Shown here: piece by piece, positions 34,473-41,984 of the stretch
Position numbering within the stretch: the stretch's first letter is position 1
How the letters are laid out: every line of letters starts with the position of its first letter
NCBI GenBank assembly: GCA_021791895.1
Contig: JAJYVS010000002.1
Span: 62,001 to 126,000 of the forward strand
Direction of reading: 5' to 3'
Source of the DNA: Actinomycetes bacterium
Lineage (GTDB): Bacteria > Actinomycetota > Acidimicrobiia > Acidimicrobiales > RAAP-2
DNA: 64,000 bases
Translations under genes and position numbers: made by a program
The notes under the pieces: model-generated
Database searches by the model: none
What the model was told of the DNA's origin: nothing
What the model saw: only the letters and a program-made list of their open reading frames with translations

Positions 34473-35504
34473 ATGCCGGCCAAACCCGATTCCGACGCCG
34501 TGGTCGTGATGGCGTCGGGACACGAGGTGCGGATCACCAGCCCCGACAAGGTCCTCTTCCCGGAGCGGGGCGAGACCAAGGGGGATCTCGTCCGCTACTA
34601 CCAGGCGGTCGAGGTGCCTCTGTTGCGAGCCACGGGCGGACGACCGGTCCTCCTCCAGCGATTTCCGAACGGGGCGACGGGGTCGTCGTTCTTCCAGAAG
34701 CGGGTGCCCGAGAGCCGCCCAGGATGGTTGCAGACCGCGGTCGTCGCGACGCCGAACGGCACGACTTCGCAGGCCCTCGTGATCGCCGACCTCGCCCACG
34801 CCCTCTGGGCGGTCAATCTCGCCTGCCTCGGCTTCCACGTCTGGCCGTCCCGGGCCGACGATCTCGGGCACGCGGACCAGCTCCGGATCGATCTCGACCC
34901 CTCGCCGGGAGTGAGCTTCGCGATGGTCCAGGAGGCGGCGTCCGAGACGCGCCAGCTGCTCGGCGAGCTCGGGGTCGTCGCACGACCCAAGACGACCGGG
35001 AACCGGGGTATTCACGTCTTCACGCAGCTCGAGCCCCGCTGGACCTCCTATGAGGTGCGGGCCGGTGCGGTGGCCCTGGCCCGCGAGCTCGAGCGCCGGC
35101 GACCCGACCTCATCACCGCCGCCTGGTGGAAGGAGGAGCGGGGTGAGAGGGTCTTCATCGACTTCAATCAGAACGCCCCCCACAAGACGATCTTCGGCGC
35201 CTGGTCGGTTCGGGCTCGCCCCGGCGGTCAGGTTTCGACCCCCTTCGAATGGGATGACCTGGAGACCGTCGACCCCGACGCGCTCACCCTTGCCAACGTT
35301 CCGGGCCGGCTCGAGGTCAGCGGCGATCCGTGGGCCGACGCGCCAACGCAGTCGCTGGACCCGCTTCTCGCCCTGCACGAGCGGGATCTCGCCGCCGGGC
35401 TGCCCGATGCCCCCTGGCCCCCCGTCTATCCAAAGATGCCCGGCGAGGCGCCCCGGGTGGCACCGTCCCGGGCCAAGAAGCCCCGGGATCGCGGGGGCCG
35501 CTAG
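34473..35504 (+). CDS. ligD: LigD-type polymerase/primase domain protein
   Basis: A 343-residue stand-alone archaeo-eukaryotic primase-type polymerase. The metal site is RIDLDPSPG (Asp140 and Asp142), the catalytic histidine is in NRGIHVF, and the third acidic residue is in FIDFNQN. It begins EVRITSPDKVLFPE, the usual LigD polymerase opening. In end joining this domain fills gaps, often with ribonucleotides. The phosphoesterase-ligase half is a separate gene at 9115-10548. TACAGT lies eight bases before the ATG, suggesting a leaderless transcript. Confidence 0.87.
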   Translation: MPAKPDSDAVVVMASGHEVRITSPDKVLFPERGETKGDLVRYYQAVEVPLLRATGGRPVLLQRFPNGATGSSFFQKRVPESRPGWLQTAVVATPNGTTSQALVIADLAHALWAVNLACLGFHVWPSRADDLGHADQLRIDLDPSPGVSFAMVQEAASETRQLLGELGVVARPKTTGNRGIHVFTQLEPRWTSYEVRAGAVALARELERRRPDLITAAWWKEERGERVFIDFNQNAPHKTIFGAWSVRARPGGQVSTPFEWDDLETVDPDALTLANVPGRLEVSGDPWADAPTQSLDPLLALHERDLAAGLPDAPWPPVYPKMPGEAPRVAPSRAKKPRDRGGR

Positions 35505-35605
35505 GGGGTCGGGGATCGCTCGAGGCCCCCCTCTCGTTCGCCGAGGCACCCGACGACCAGGTCTCCCGAGACGATCACCACCCTCACCTGCGCAAATGCG
35601 CCCGG

Positions 35606-35619
35606 GGGACCTTTGCCCC
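35606..35619. promoter_or_regulatory. DosR-like box upstream of acyl-CoA dehydrogenase
   Basis: The 14-mer GGGACCTTTGCCCC resembles the core of the mycobacterial DosR/DevR box (GGGACTWWAGTCCC), matching the outer GGGAC and CCC. It lies 71 bp before the dehydrogenase start. It may mark control by a redox or hypoxia response regulator, but one match in GC-rich DNA is weak evidence. Confidence 0.25.
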
Positions 35620-35690
35620 TGGTGGCGCGACCGGATTCAGGTCAGGCTCGGACCCGGTCGATGCGTCGCGACCGCTTGGAGGAGCCCGCC

Positions 35691-36938
35691 ATGATGAACG
35701 TGCAACCGATCCCCACGGCCTCGGAACGGATCAATGAGATCCGGGCATTGACCGCGGACATCGTCAACAAGGAGATCCTGCCCAACGAGAACCTGCTCTG
35801 GGCGTCCCGAACGAACCGGAGTGTCACCAAATCCGATCTCGAGGCGAGCCAAGAGGCCCGTCGGGACATCGAGACCAAGGTGAGGCAGGCGGGCCTGTGG
35901 GCACCGCACCTTCCACAGGAGTACGGGGGCGCCGGCCTCGACTTTCTGGAACTTGCCTACATGAACGAAGTGCTGGCCTATGCCGTGGGCGGTGCGGCGC
36001 TCTTCGGGGTGGTCGCACCGAACTCGGGCAACCAGACCCTGCTCGTCAAGTACGCCACCGAGGAGCAGAAGCGCAAGTGGCTGGTGCCGCTCATCGAAGG
36101 GAAGCTCCAGTCAGGATTCTCCATGACCGAACCGGATTCGGCGGGTTCGGACCCCCGGTCGCTGCGCACGACGGCGCGGCGGGACGGTGAGGAGTGGATC
36201 ATCAACGGCCACAAGTGGTTCACATCGAATGGGAAGCGGGCCGACTTCTTCATCGTCATGTGCCGGACCGAGGACCCCGACAACATCGGGGGCGGCAACG
36301 GCGCGATGACCCAGATCATCGTCCCCCGTGACGCGCCGGGCGTCCATATCCTTCGGGGAATCAATGTCTGGGGCAACGAGAGCGACCATTGCGAGATCGT
36401 CTATGAGGACGTCAGGGTCCCGATTGAGAACCAGCTCGGTGCGCGGGGCAGTGGCCATCAGGCGGCACAGGACCGCCTGGGCGCCGGGCGCGTCTACCAC
36501 TGTATGAACTCGATCGGCCAGATGTGGCGGGCATTCGACCTCATGGTGGAGCGGTCCCGTGATCGGGAGGTCCACGGAGGCCTGTTGCGGACCAAACAGT
36601 TCGTCCAGGGGTTTATCGCCGACTCCTACATGGACATCCAGGCGTCCCGTCTCATGACCATCCATTGCGCCGAGAGGATGGCAAGCGACGAGGACGCGAG
36701 GACCGACATATCCGCCATCAAGGTCTTCGTCCCCAATGCGTACATGCGAGTGGTCGACCGAGCGATCCAGGTCTGGGGAGCAGCCGGGGTATCGGGCGAT
36801 CTGCCGCTCTACGCCATGTTCCAGGGTGCCCGGACCCTCAGGCTGGCCGACGGCCCGGATGAGGTCCACCGGATCCTCATCGCCAAGAACGTACTGGCCC
36901 GCTTCGACGGCGGATCAGGATGGGACTTCGGAAACTAG
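35691..36938 (+). CDS. Acyl-CoA dehydrogenase, ACAD10/11-like
   Basis: A 415-residue flavoprotein. The FAD/substrate segment is GFSMTEPDSAGSDP. In place of the usual EGT motif the C-terminal region reads ADGPDEVHRILIAK, so the catalytic base is the Asp-type found in ACAD10/11-like enzymes that can act on unusual or long-chain acyl-CoAs. ATG 35691 follows GGAGGAG by seven bases. A possible DosR-like box lies upstream. It converges closely on a small zinc-ribbon-like gene. It shares only overall family similarity with the enzyme at 2301. Confidence 0.85.
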   Translation: MMNVQPIPTASERINEIRALTADIVNKEILPNENLLWASRTNRSVTKSDLEASQEARRDIETKVRQAGLWAPHLPQEYGGAGLDFLELAYMNEVLAYAVGGAALFGVVAPNSGNQTLLVKYATEEQKRKWLVPLIEGKLQSGFSMTEPDSAGSDPRSLRTTARRDGEEWIINGHKWFTSNGKRADFFIVMCRTEDPDNIGGGNGAMTQIIVPRDAPGVHILRGINVWGNESDHCEIVYEDVRVPIENQLGARGSGHQAAQDRLGAGRVYHCMNSIGQMWRAFDLMVERSRDREVHGGLLRTKQFVQGFIADSYMDIQASRLMTIHCAERMASDEDARTDISAIKVFVPNAYMRVVDRAIQVWGAAGVSGDLPLYAMFQGARTLRLADGPDEVHRILIAKNVLARFDGGSGWDFGN

Positions 36939-36949
36939 GTTGACTGCCC

Positions 36950-37174
36950 TCAGGGGATCCGCGAGTCGTGGACCGCGGCTGCCTCTTGGAGCTCGGAGGG
37001 GCTCGCAGTCTTCGGATCCAGAGGCACCACCGTGGTCCAGTGCCGACCGACCGGGCAGTGTTGAAAGCGGCTGGTCCCCAGTCGGACGGCCTTCAACGAG
37101 GCCATCGGTACCCAGATCGTGGTGAACAGGTGATCGTCTTTGCACCGGACCGGCCGATCGAAGCGCTCGAACAC
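36950..37174 (-). CDS. Small conserved protein with CPVGRHW motif
   Basis: A 74-residue protein that I recognise as an actinobacterial family without a known function. Key segments are VRCKDDHLFTTIWVP, SLKAVRLG and CPVGRHWTTVVP. The Cys-x4-His and Cys-x4-His pairs could bind zinc like a rubredoxin-type ribbon. The start is GTG 37174 after a GGAG-rich stretch; the frame is open beyond it but without similarity. It diverges from a 66-residue membrane protein and converges on the acyl-CoA dehydrogenase. Confidence 0.65.
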   Translation of the reverse strand: MFERFDRPVRCKDDHLFTTIWVPMASLKAVRLGTSRFQHCPVGRHWTTVVPLDPKTASPSELQEAAAVHDSRIP

Positions 37175-37386
37175 TCCACCCCCCTCGACGGCTTGAATGT
37201 GCCGATCATCGACGGCTTGAGCCCGTCGCGCAAGCAGCAAGACCCTCGGGCTGGGTGGCGGACCATCGCCGGGCCGGTGACGAGCCCAAGGAAATGCGAT
37301 CTTGGACCAGACCACCCCTCCACCGTGGCGAGGCGCACACTGGAGAAGGCTTCGTTCTCGGGGTGGTTTGGATGGAAGGAGGACCG

Positions 37387-37587
37387 ATGAGGACCTATAC
37401 GAGGCTCCCGGCTGCTGGAGGCATGTTCTTTGTCAGCGCGTGGCTGCTCATGCTTTTTGCCGGAGCGACCACCCTCGACACCGGAGTGCGGCCGTTCGGC
37501 TATCTCACGTCGATGGTCATCACCATCGGCCTGTGGCTCGTCGTCGCCCCCGCGATCGGGGCGACAGCCCGCAAGCGGCGCTCCTGA
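37387..37587 (+). CDS. Small two-helix membrane protein
   Basis: A 66-residue protein with two hydrophobic helices (about residues 12-27 and 39-55) and a basic C-terminus (ARKRRS). A strong ribosome site (AAGGAGGA) just before ATG 37387 supports that it is real. No similarity recognised. It might be a small subunit or stress membrane protein. It converges on another small membrane protein. Confidence 0.5.
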   Translation: MRTYTRLPAAGGMFFVSAWLLMLFAGATTLDTGVRPFGYLTSMVITIGLWLVVAPAIGATARKRRS

Positions 37588-37618
37588 ACCGGCGCAACGA
37601 CGGGGGACGCTGATCAAA

Positions 37619-37870
37619 TCAGTGTTGGCGCAGAAGGATGTCGTGCCCGACGGCCCGGACGACGTGCGCAAGGTGCTCCCCTGCCCTGGGCGGGCACCCG
37701 GCGGAGTGGACCCGGCCGTCCACCGTCAGACTCAGGCGGTCGCAGCGCGCGCGCCGCTCGACGTGCTCGCCGAAGAAACCGCAGATCAACCCGACGACCA
37801 TCCCGAGGCCACTGAACAGGAGGAGACCAGCGACAAGGAGCGAAACCACCGCATCGAGGAGCACGGTCAT
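37619..37870 (-). CDS. Small membrane-anchored protein, unknown
   Basis: An 83-residue frame with one or two N-terminal hydrophobic helices ([20 protein letters not shown]) and a polar, arginine-rich tail. GAAGGAAGG sits just before ATG 37870, and an AT-rich patch (GTAAATATATTG) about 30 bp further upstream could hold the promoter. I recognise no family. It may be real, but its short length keeps the call modest. Confidence 0.4.
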   Translation of the reverse strand: MTVLLDAVVSLLVAGLLLFSGLGMVVGLICGFFGEHVERRARCDRLSLTVDGRVHSAGCPPRAGEHLAHVVRAVGHDILLRQH

Positions 37871-38097
37871 CTCAGCCTTCCTTCACTGAGTTGCGTACTT
37901 GTAAATATATTGCAGGCACGCTCCGAGTGAGAGCGGTCGGCCGCCGGAGGGTTCACGGATGTCGACCGGGCCGTGAGGGTAGGTCCGATGCCTCGGGCGA
38001 AGTCGGACCGCGGGAAGAATCACCGATGAATTCGCGGTGGCGGAGCCGTCAGAACCGAGCGACGCTAGAGCCACGTGCGGCTCGGGACGGAGGGACG

Positions 38098-39213
38098 ATG
38101 ACTGCGGTTCGAGTGCTGGTTGGGACCCAGAAGGGCGGGTTCATCCTGACCGCCGACGGGTCGAGATCTCGTTGGGACGTGTCCGGGCCCCTCTTCGGGG
38201 GCTGGGAGGTGTACCACATGAACGGCAGCCCGGCCGATCCTGAGCGGCTGTACGCCTCGCAGTCGACCGGGTGGTTCGGCCAGTTGATCCAGCGCTCCGA
38301 CGACGGCGGACGCACCTGGAGGCCGATGGGCAATCAGTTCGCCTACGACGGCCAACCGGGCACCCACCAGTGGTACGACGGCACCCCCCATCCATGGGAG
38401 TTCGCCCGGGTGTGGCACCTCGAGCCGTCGGCCACCGATCCCGACTTCGTGTACGCCGGAGCGGAGGACGCCGCGCTGTTCAGGTCGACCGACGGTGGCG
38501 CCAGCTGGGACGAGCTACCCGGTCTGCGCACCCACGACTCCGGGCCGAACTGGCAGCCCGGGGCAGGCGGCATGTGCGTTCACACCATCCTGATCGATCC
38601 CTCCGACGCCGATCGGCTCCATGTCGCGATCTCGGCTGCCGGCGTCTTCCGGAGCGACGATGCGGGCCGGACATGGAGCCCGGCGAATCACGGACTCCAC
38701 TCCGAGGGGATCCCCGACTCCGGCGCAGAAGTCGGCCACTGCGTCCATCGGATCGCGCGGCACCGGGATCGCCCGGACGTGCTCTTCATGCAGAAACACT
38801 GGGACGTGATGCGCAGCGACGACCGGGGAGGGACGTGGCGGGAAATCAGCGGCGATCTGCCGAGCGACTTCGGCTTTCCAATTGCCGTGCACGCCCACGA
38901 GTCGGAGACCATCTATGTCGTCCCGATCACCAGCGACTCGGAGCATTACCCGCCGGAAGGAAAGTTGCGCGTCTATCGGAGCAGGACGGGCGGGGGCGAG
39001 TGGGAGCCGCTGGGCGCTGGTCTCCCCCAGGCCGACTGCTATGTCAACGTCCTGCGCGACGCCATGGCCGTCGACTCGCTCGACGAGTGCGGCGTCTACT
39101 TTGGGACCACCGGCGGCCAGGTGTACGGCTCGTCTGACGCCGGAAACACCTGGGCCCCAATCGTTCGAGATCTGCCGCGGGTGCTCTCGGTCGAGGTTCA
39201 GACACTCTTGTGA
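38098..39213 (+). CDS. BNR/sialidase-like beta-propeller protein
   Basis: A 371-residue beta-propeller. Asp-box (BNR) motifs S-x-D-x-G-x-T-W occur at least five times: [32 protein letters not shown] and SSDAGNTW. No sialidase arginine triad is evident and no signal peptide, so this is a cytoplasmic propeller of unknown function, not a proven sialidase. GGAGG precedes ATG 38098. The stop overlaps the start of a MoaD-like gene by four bases (GTGA), so the two proteins are probably made in fixed ratio. Confidence 0.8.
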   Translation: MTAVRVLVGTQKGGFILTADGSRSRWDVSGPLFGGWEVYHMNGSPADPERLYASQSTGWFGQLIQRSDDGGRTWRPMGNQFAYDGQPGTHQWYDGTPHPWEFARVWHLEPSATDPDFVYAGAEDAALFRSTDGGASWDELPGLRTHDSGPNWQPGAGGMCVHTILIDPSDADRLHVAISAAGVFRSDDAGRTWSPANHGLHSEGIPDSGAEVGHCVHRIARHRDRPDVLFMQKHWDVMRSDDRGGTWREISGDLPSDFGFPIAVHAHESETIYVVPITSDSEHYPPEGKLRVYRSRTGGGEWEPLGAGLPQADCYVNVLRDAMAVDSLDECGVYFGTTGGQVYGSSDAGNTWAPIVRDLPRVLSVEVQTLL

Positions 39214-39506
39214 TCCGGGTCGTCCTACCGCAGCATTTGCGCACCCTGGCTGGAACCGCACCCGAGGTCCAGGTCGCGGTCGATGGCCCGGTCACGCAGC
39301 GACGGGTACTCGACGCGCTGGAGGAGGACTACCCCGTGCTCCGTGGGACGTTGCGGGACCAGACGACGCAACGACGCCGCCCCTTCATCCGGTTCTTCGC
39401 CTGCGAGGAGGACATCTCCCATCGCCCTCCCGATGAGCTGCTGCCGACATCGGTTGTCTCGGGCCGAGAACCGCTTTTCATCGTGGGGGCGATGGCCGGA
39501 GGCTGA
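39210..39506 (+). CDS. MoaD/ThiS-like sulfur carrier protein
   Basis: A 98-residue ubiquitin-like protein. It opens [14 protein letters not shown], has the typical [11 protein letters not shown] helix, and ends with Gly-Gly (VGAMAGG), the C-terminus that is thiocarboxylated by an E1-like enzyme. Start is GTG overlapping the previous stop. No ThiF/MoeB partner is in the window. It may serve cofactor synthesis or act as a protein modifier. The pairing with a BNR propeller is the interesting context. Confidence 0.75.
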   Translation: MIRVVLPQHLRTLAGTAPEVQVAVDGPVTQRRVLDALEEDYPVLRGTLRDQTTQRRRPFIRFFACEEDISHRPPDELLPTSVVSGREPLFIVGAMAGG

Positions 39507-39800
39507 CGACGGCGCTCCTGCCTCGACCACTTCCGGATCACCATGCGCTGTCCGAGGTTCGATTCGGACGTGCGCCTCTCCCGGCCGCCACAGCGCGGAT
39601 CCATGAAAGATCGGCACTGCCGGGCCCCCAGCTGATCCGGCTTTCCGGGGCTTGTGTCACCCCGGCAGGGTCCGGAACGACGAATTCGCACCTTCGAATA
39701 GCACTCCCCCCCTCCCGGACACCCAGCAGGGTCGATGACTTAGGACCCTGGTCTTCCGCCCTGCGGACAGTCAACATCGAGGGGGATCAGGGAGCCGTTC

Positions 39801-40391
39801 ATGGTGGTGAAGGCGTCTGCGCGAAGCCCCGTCGGGTGCGGACGAACACCAGGAGAAGACCGAGACCGTTCCTTGGTGCTCGCCCACCTGGCCGGTGATC
39901 CCGACGCCTTTGCCGTCATCGTCGACGACCACTATCCGGCGCTCGTGTCCCGCGCTCGCTTCCTTCTCGGCCAACATGGCCCGGTCGAGGACGCCTGTCA
40001 GGAGACGTTCCGGAAGGCCCTTGAGGGCATTTGGCGATTCGGTCGGAGCGGGCAGTATCGAGTGGGAGCCTGGCTCTCGACGATCCTGCGCGGGGTGTGT
40101 ATCGATCTCATGGCCAAGGCCAACCGTGATCATGCAATCAGCTTCGCGATGTCGGTGGAACAGCCGGTCCTGGACGACGTCGCTGAACAGGTGGCTGATC
40201 CTCTACAAGTTGCAGCACTCCAGAACGCACTCTCGCACCTCCGTCCATCGCTGCGCCGCGCGCTCATCCTGCGTGAGATGGAAGGGATGAGCTATGCGAA
40301 GCTGGCAGCCGCCGAGCACATCTCCGAAGGTTGCGCCCGCACCCGTGCCTTCCGCGCCAGACAGCTCATGCGTCAAGAGCTCGCCTCCTAG
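39801..40391 (+). CDS. ECF-type RNA polymerase sigma factor
   Basis: A 196-residue sigma-70 family protein. Region 2 is HYPALVSRARFLLGQHGPVE followed by DACQETFRKAL, and region 4 is LRREALIL-like (SLRRALILREMEGMSYAKLA, about residues 150-170) followed by a helix-turn-helix. GGGAG precedes ATG 39801. No anti-sigma factor gene is adjacent, so control may be through expression or another locus. The metallophosphoesterase gene follows in the same direction. Confidence 0.85.
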   Translation: MVVKASARSPVGCGRTPGEDRDRSLVLAHLAGDPDAFAVIVDDHYPALVSRARFLLGQHGPVEDACQETFRKALEGIWRFGRSGQYRVGAWLSTILRGVCIDLMAKANRDHAISFAMSVEQPVLDDVAEQVADPLQVAALQNALSHLRPSLRRALILREMEGMSYAKLAAAEHISEGCARTRAFRARQLMRQELAS

Positions 40392-40462
40392 CCTCTGCCA
40401 GGCAGCGAGGCGAGAGTGCACCGACACAGGCTGACGGGCTGATAGGGCCTTAGGGTTGGGGG

Positions 40463-40951
40463 ATGGACATCGTCGTCCTCGCCGACACCCACCTCAAGAA
40501 CGGGATCGACCAGCTGCATCAGAAGGTGCTGACGTCACTCCGGAGTGCCGACCTCATCCTGCACGCCGGAGATTTCGTGTCTCCGCGGGTTCTCACCGAA
40601 CTCGCTGAATTCGCCGAGGTCCGGGGAGTCCTCGGGAACAACGACGGAGCCCTGATCGGAAGGCTCTCCGAAACACTCGAATTCGAGGTCGATGGTGTCG
40701 GCTTCGCCATGGTGCACGACAGCGGTCGCTCGCTCGCTCGATCCAGTCGACTCGCACGTCAATTTCCGCAGTCTCGGGTGGTCGTCTTCGGGCATAGCCA
40801 CGTACCGGTCAACGAGCTCGGGGTGGGCGGACAAGTGCTCTTCAATCCCGGGTCCCCGACCCAGCGCCGGACACAACCGTTCTGCACCTTTGGCTGGATC
40901 AGGGTCAAGGGAGGCGATATCCGCACGAGGCGGATCGAAGCACTCGACTGA
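40463..40951 (+). CDS. YfcE/MJ0936-type metallophosphoesterase
   Basis: A 162-residue two-metal phosphodiesterase. Motifs in order: DTH (residues 8-10), LHAGDF, GNND, a histidine in MVHDSG, and GHSH near residue 112. Length matches the small YfcE group, which cleaves phosphodiesters in vitro; the natural substrate is unknown. TAGGGT six bases before ATG 40463 suggests a leaderless message. It converges on the DUF2630 gene. Confidence 0.85.
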   Translation: MDIVVLADTHLKNGIDQLHQKVLTSLRSADLILHAGDFVSPRVLTELAEFAEVRGVLGNNDGALIGRLSETLEFEVDGVGFAMVHDSGRSLARSSRLARQFPQSRVVVFGHSHVPVNELGVGGQVLFNPGSPTQRRTQPFCTFGWIRVKGGDIRTRRIEALD

Positions 40952-40986
40952 GCGGGGCCGAAAACACGGGCTCCTAATGCTGATTG

Positions 40987-41229
40987 TTATTGCTGATACC
41001 CCTCCACGACCGATGTCGGTCGCTGCGCGGCGGTCTCGGGGTCCTGACCAGCGTGTCGCCGGGCACGCCGCTGCCTGAGCAGGTCCCAGCACTGGTCCAG
41101 CGACGCCTCGATCGTCCGAAGCCGCTCGAGCTCGGGCTCGCTCAGGCCGACACCGGCATGGGAGCGCTCCAGCCGATGTTCCTCTTCGGTGAGTTCACCG
41201 ATCTGCCGGACAATCTCGGCGTCGTCCAT
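40987..41229 (-). CDS. DUF2630 family protein
   Basis: An 80-residue coiled-coil-like protein. It begins MDDAEIVRQIGELTEEEHRL, has LDQCWDLLRQRRARRHAG in the middle and ends VVEGYQQ, which is the DUF2630 pattern seen across actinobacteria. Its function is unknown. AGAAGGAG precedes the ATG. Confidence 0.85.
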   Translation of the reverse strand: MDDAEIVRQIGELTEEEHRLERSHAGVGLSEPELERLRTIEASLDQCWDLLRQRRARRHAGQDPETAAQRPTSVVEGYQQ

Positions 41230-41984
41230 CGCTCACCTTCTCCTTTCTGAATGACTGCAGGTCCGAGCCTCGAAGCTTGCAAGCCAAAATCAGTCCAACA
41301 CCCATCGGTCCTGGTCACCACCCTATGGCGCTCGAGAGAAGTGATCGGCCGAGAACAAGGCCTTGTCGCGCCAGCCCCACCACCACATTTGGGAAACCCC
41401 AGCGCCAAACAACGCCTTCGGCAGGGCTCACCCTTGTTCTTCGAAATCAGAGGCGGTTTTGGGAGGGGTCGGGGGCTCGGCTGACGGACAAACTCCGACT
41501 AGGCAACGGCAACCCGCCACCGGTATCGTTCCCACAGGGGTTGACCGGGCCCGGCGGCCCGAGACGGGGAGGCACCTCATGTCCAGGGCTTGGCGAACGT
41601 CGGATCGACCGTGTTCCGGTTGCCGTCCTGACCCCCTCGACCTGACCCGGAGCCGCTTCGCCGGTCGCCCCCTGTCACACCCGGGTGGGCAATGACGCGA
41701 CCATTGGCCCAGCCCGAGAAGCGATTCGCGTCGCAAAGCCCGACTTCACCCCGAGGTGGCCAGGCACCGACCTCGCGTCACGGCTACCCTGCCGCATCTA
41801 TGTACGCGGAACCGGGGGGAATCCGGCGGGTCTCAGCCGACCGAGGGCTGCATCGGGCACTGCCCGACCGTCGTTTCGCGGCCCGATCAGTTCAGGCTCT
41901 CGGGGCTACCGACGCCACCGATCTTGTGGTGAGTGAGCTGACCAGGCTCGGGCAGAGCCGTCGCCGTTGGGAGGGTATGAGCCC
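41230..41984 (+). other. 755-bp region without an intact gene
   Basis: Between DUF2630 and the Liv permease. I found no intact gene. At about 41800-41960 a plus-strand frame encodes VSADRGLHRALPDRRFAARS and then DLVVSELTRLGQ. This recalls the first helices of RsbW-type anti-sigma kinases before the conserved N-box, then stops, so it may be a decayed fragment. Confidence 0.4.

Noticed and set aside
36968-37390. Plus-strand 140-codon frame
   Set aside because: The minus strand encodes the conserved CPVGRHW protein with a ribosome site; this frame has no protein-like segments.
38098-39213. True sialidase
   Set aside because: Asp-boxes are present but no arginine triad or export signal; Asp-boxes occur in many other propellers.
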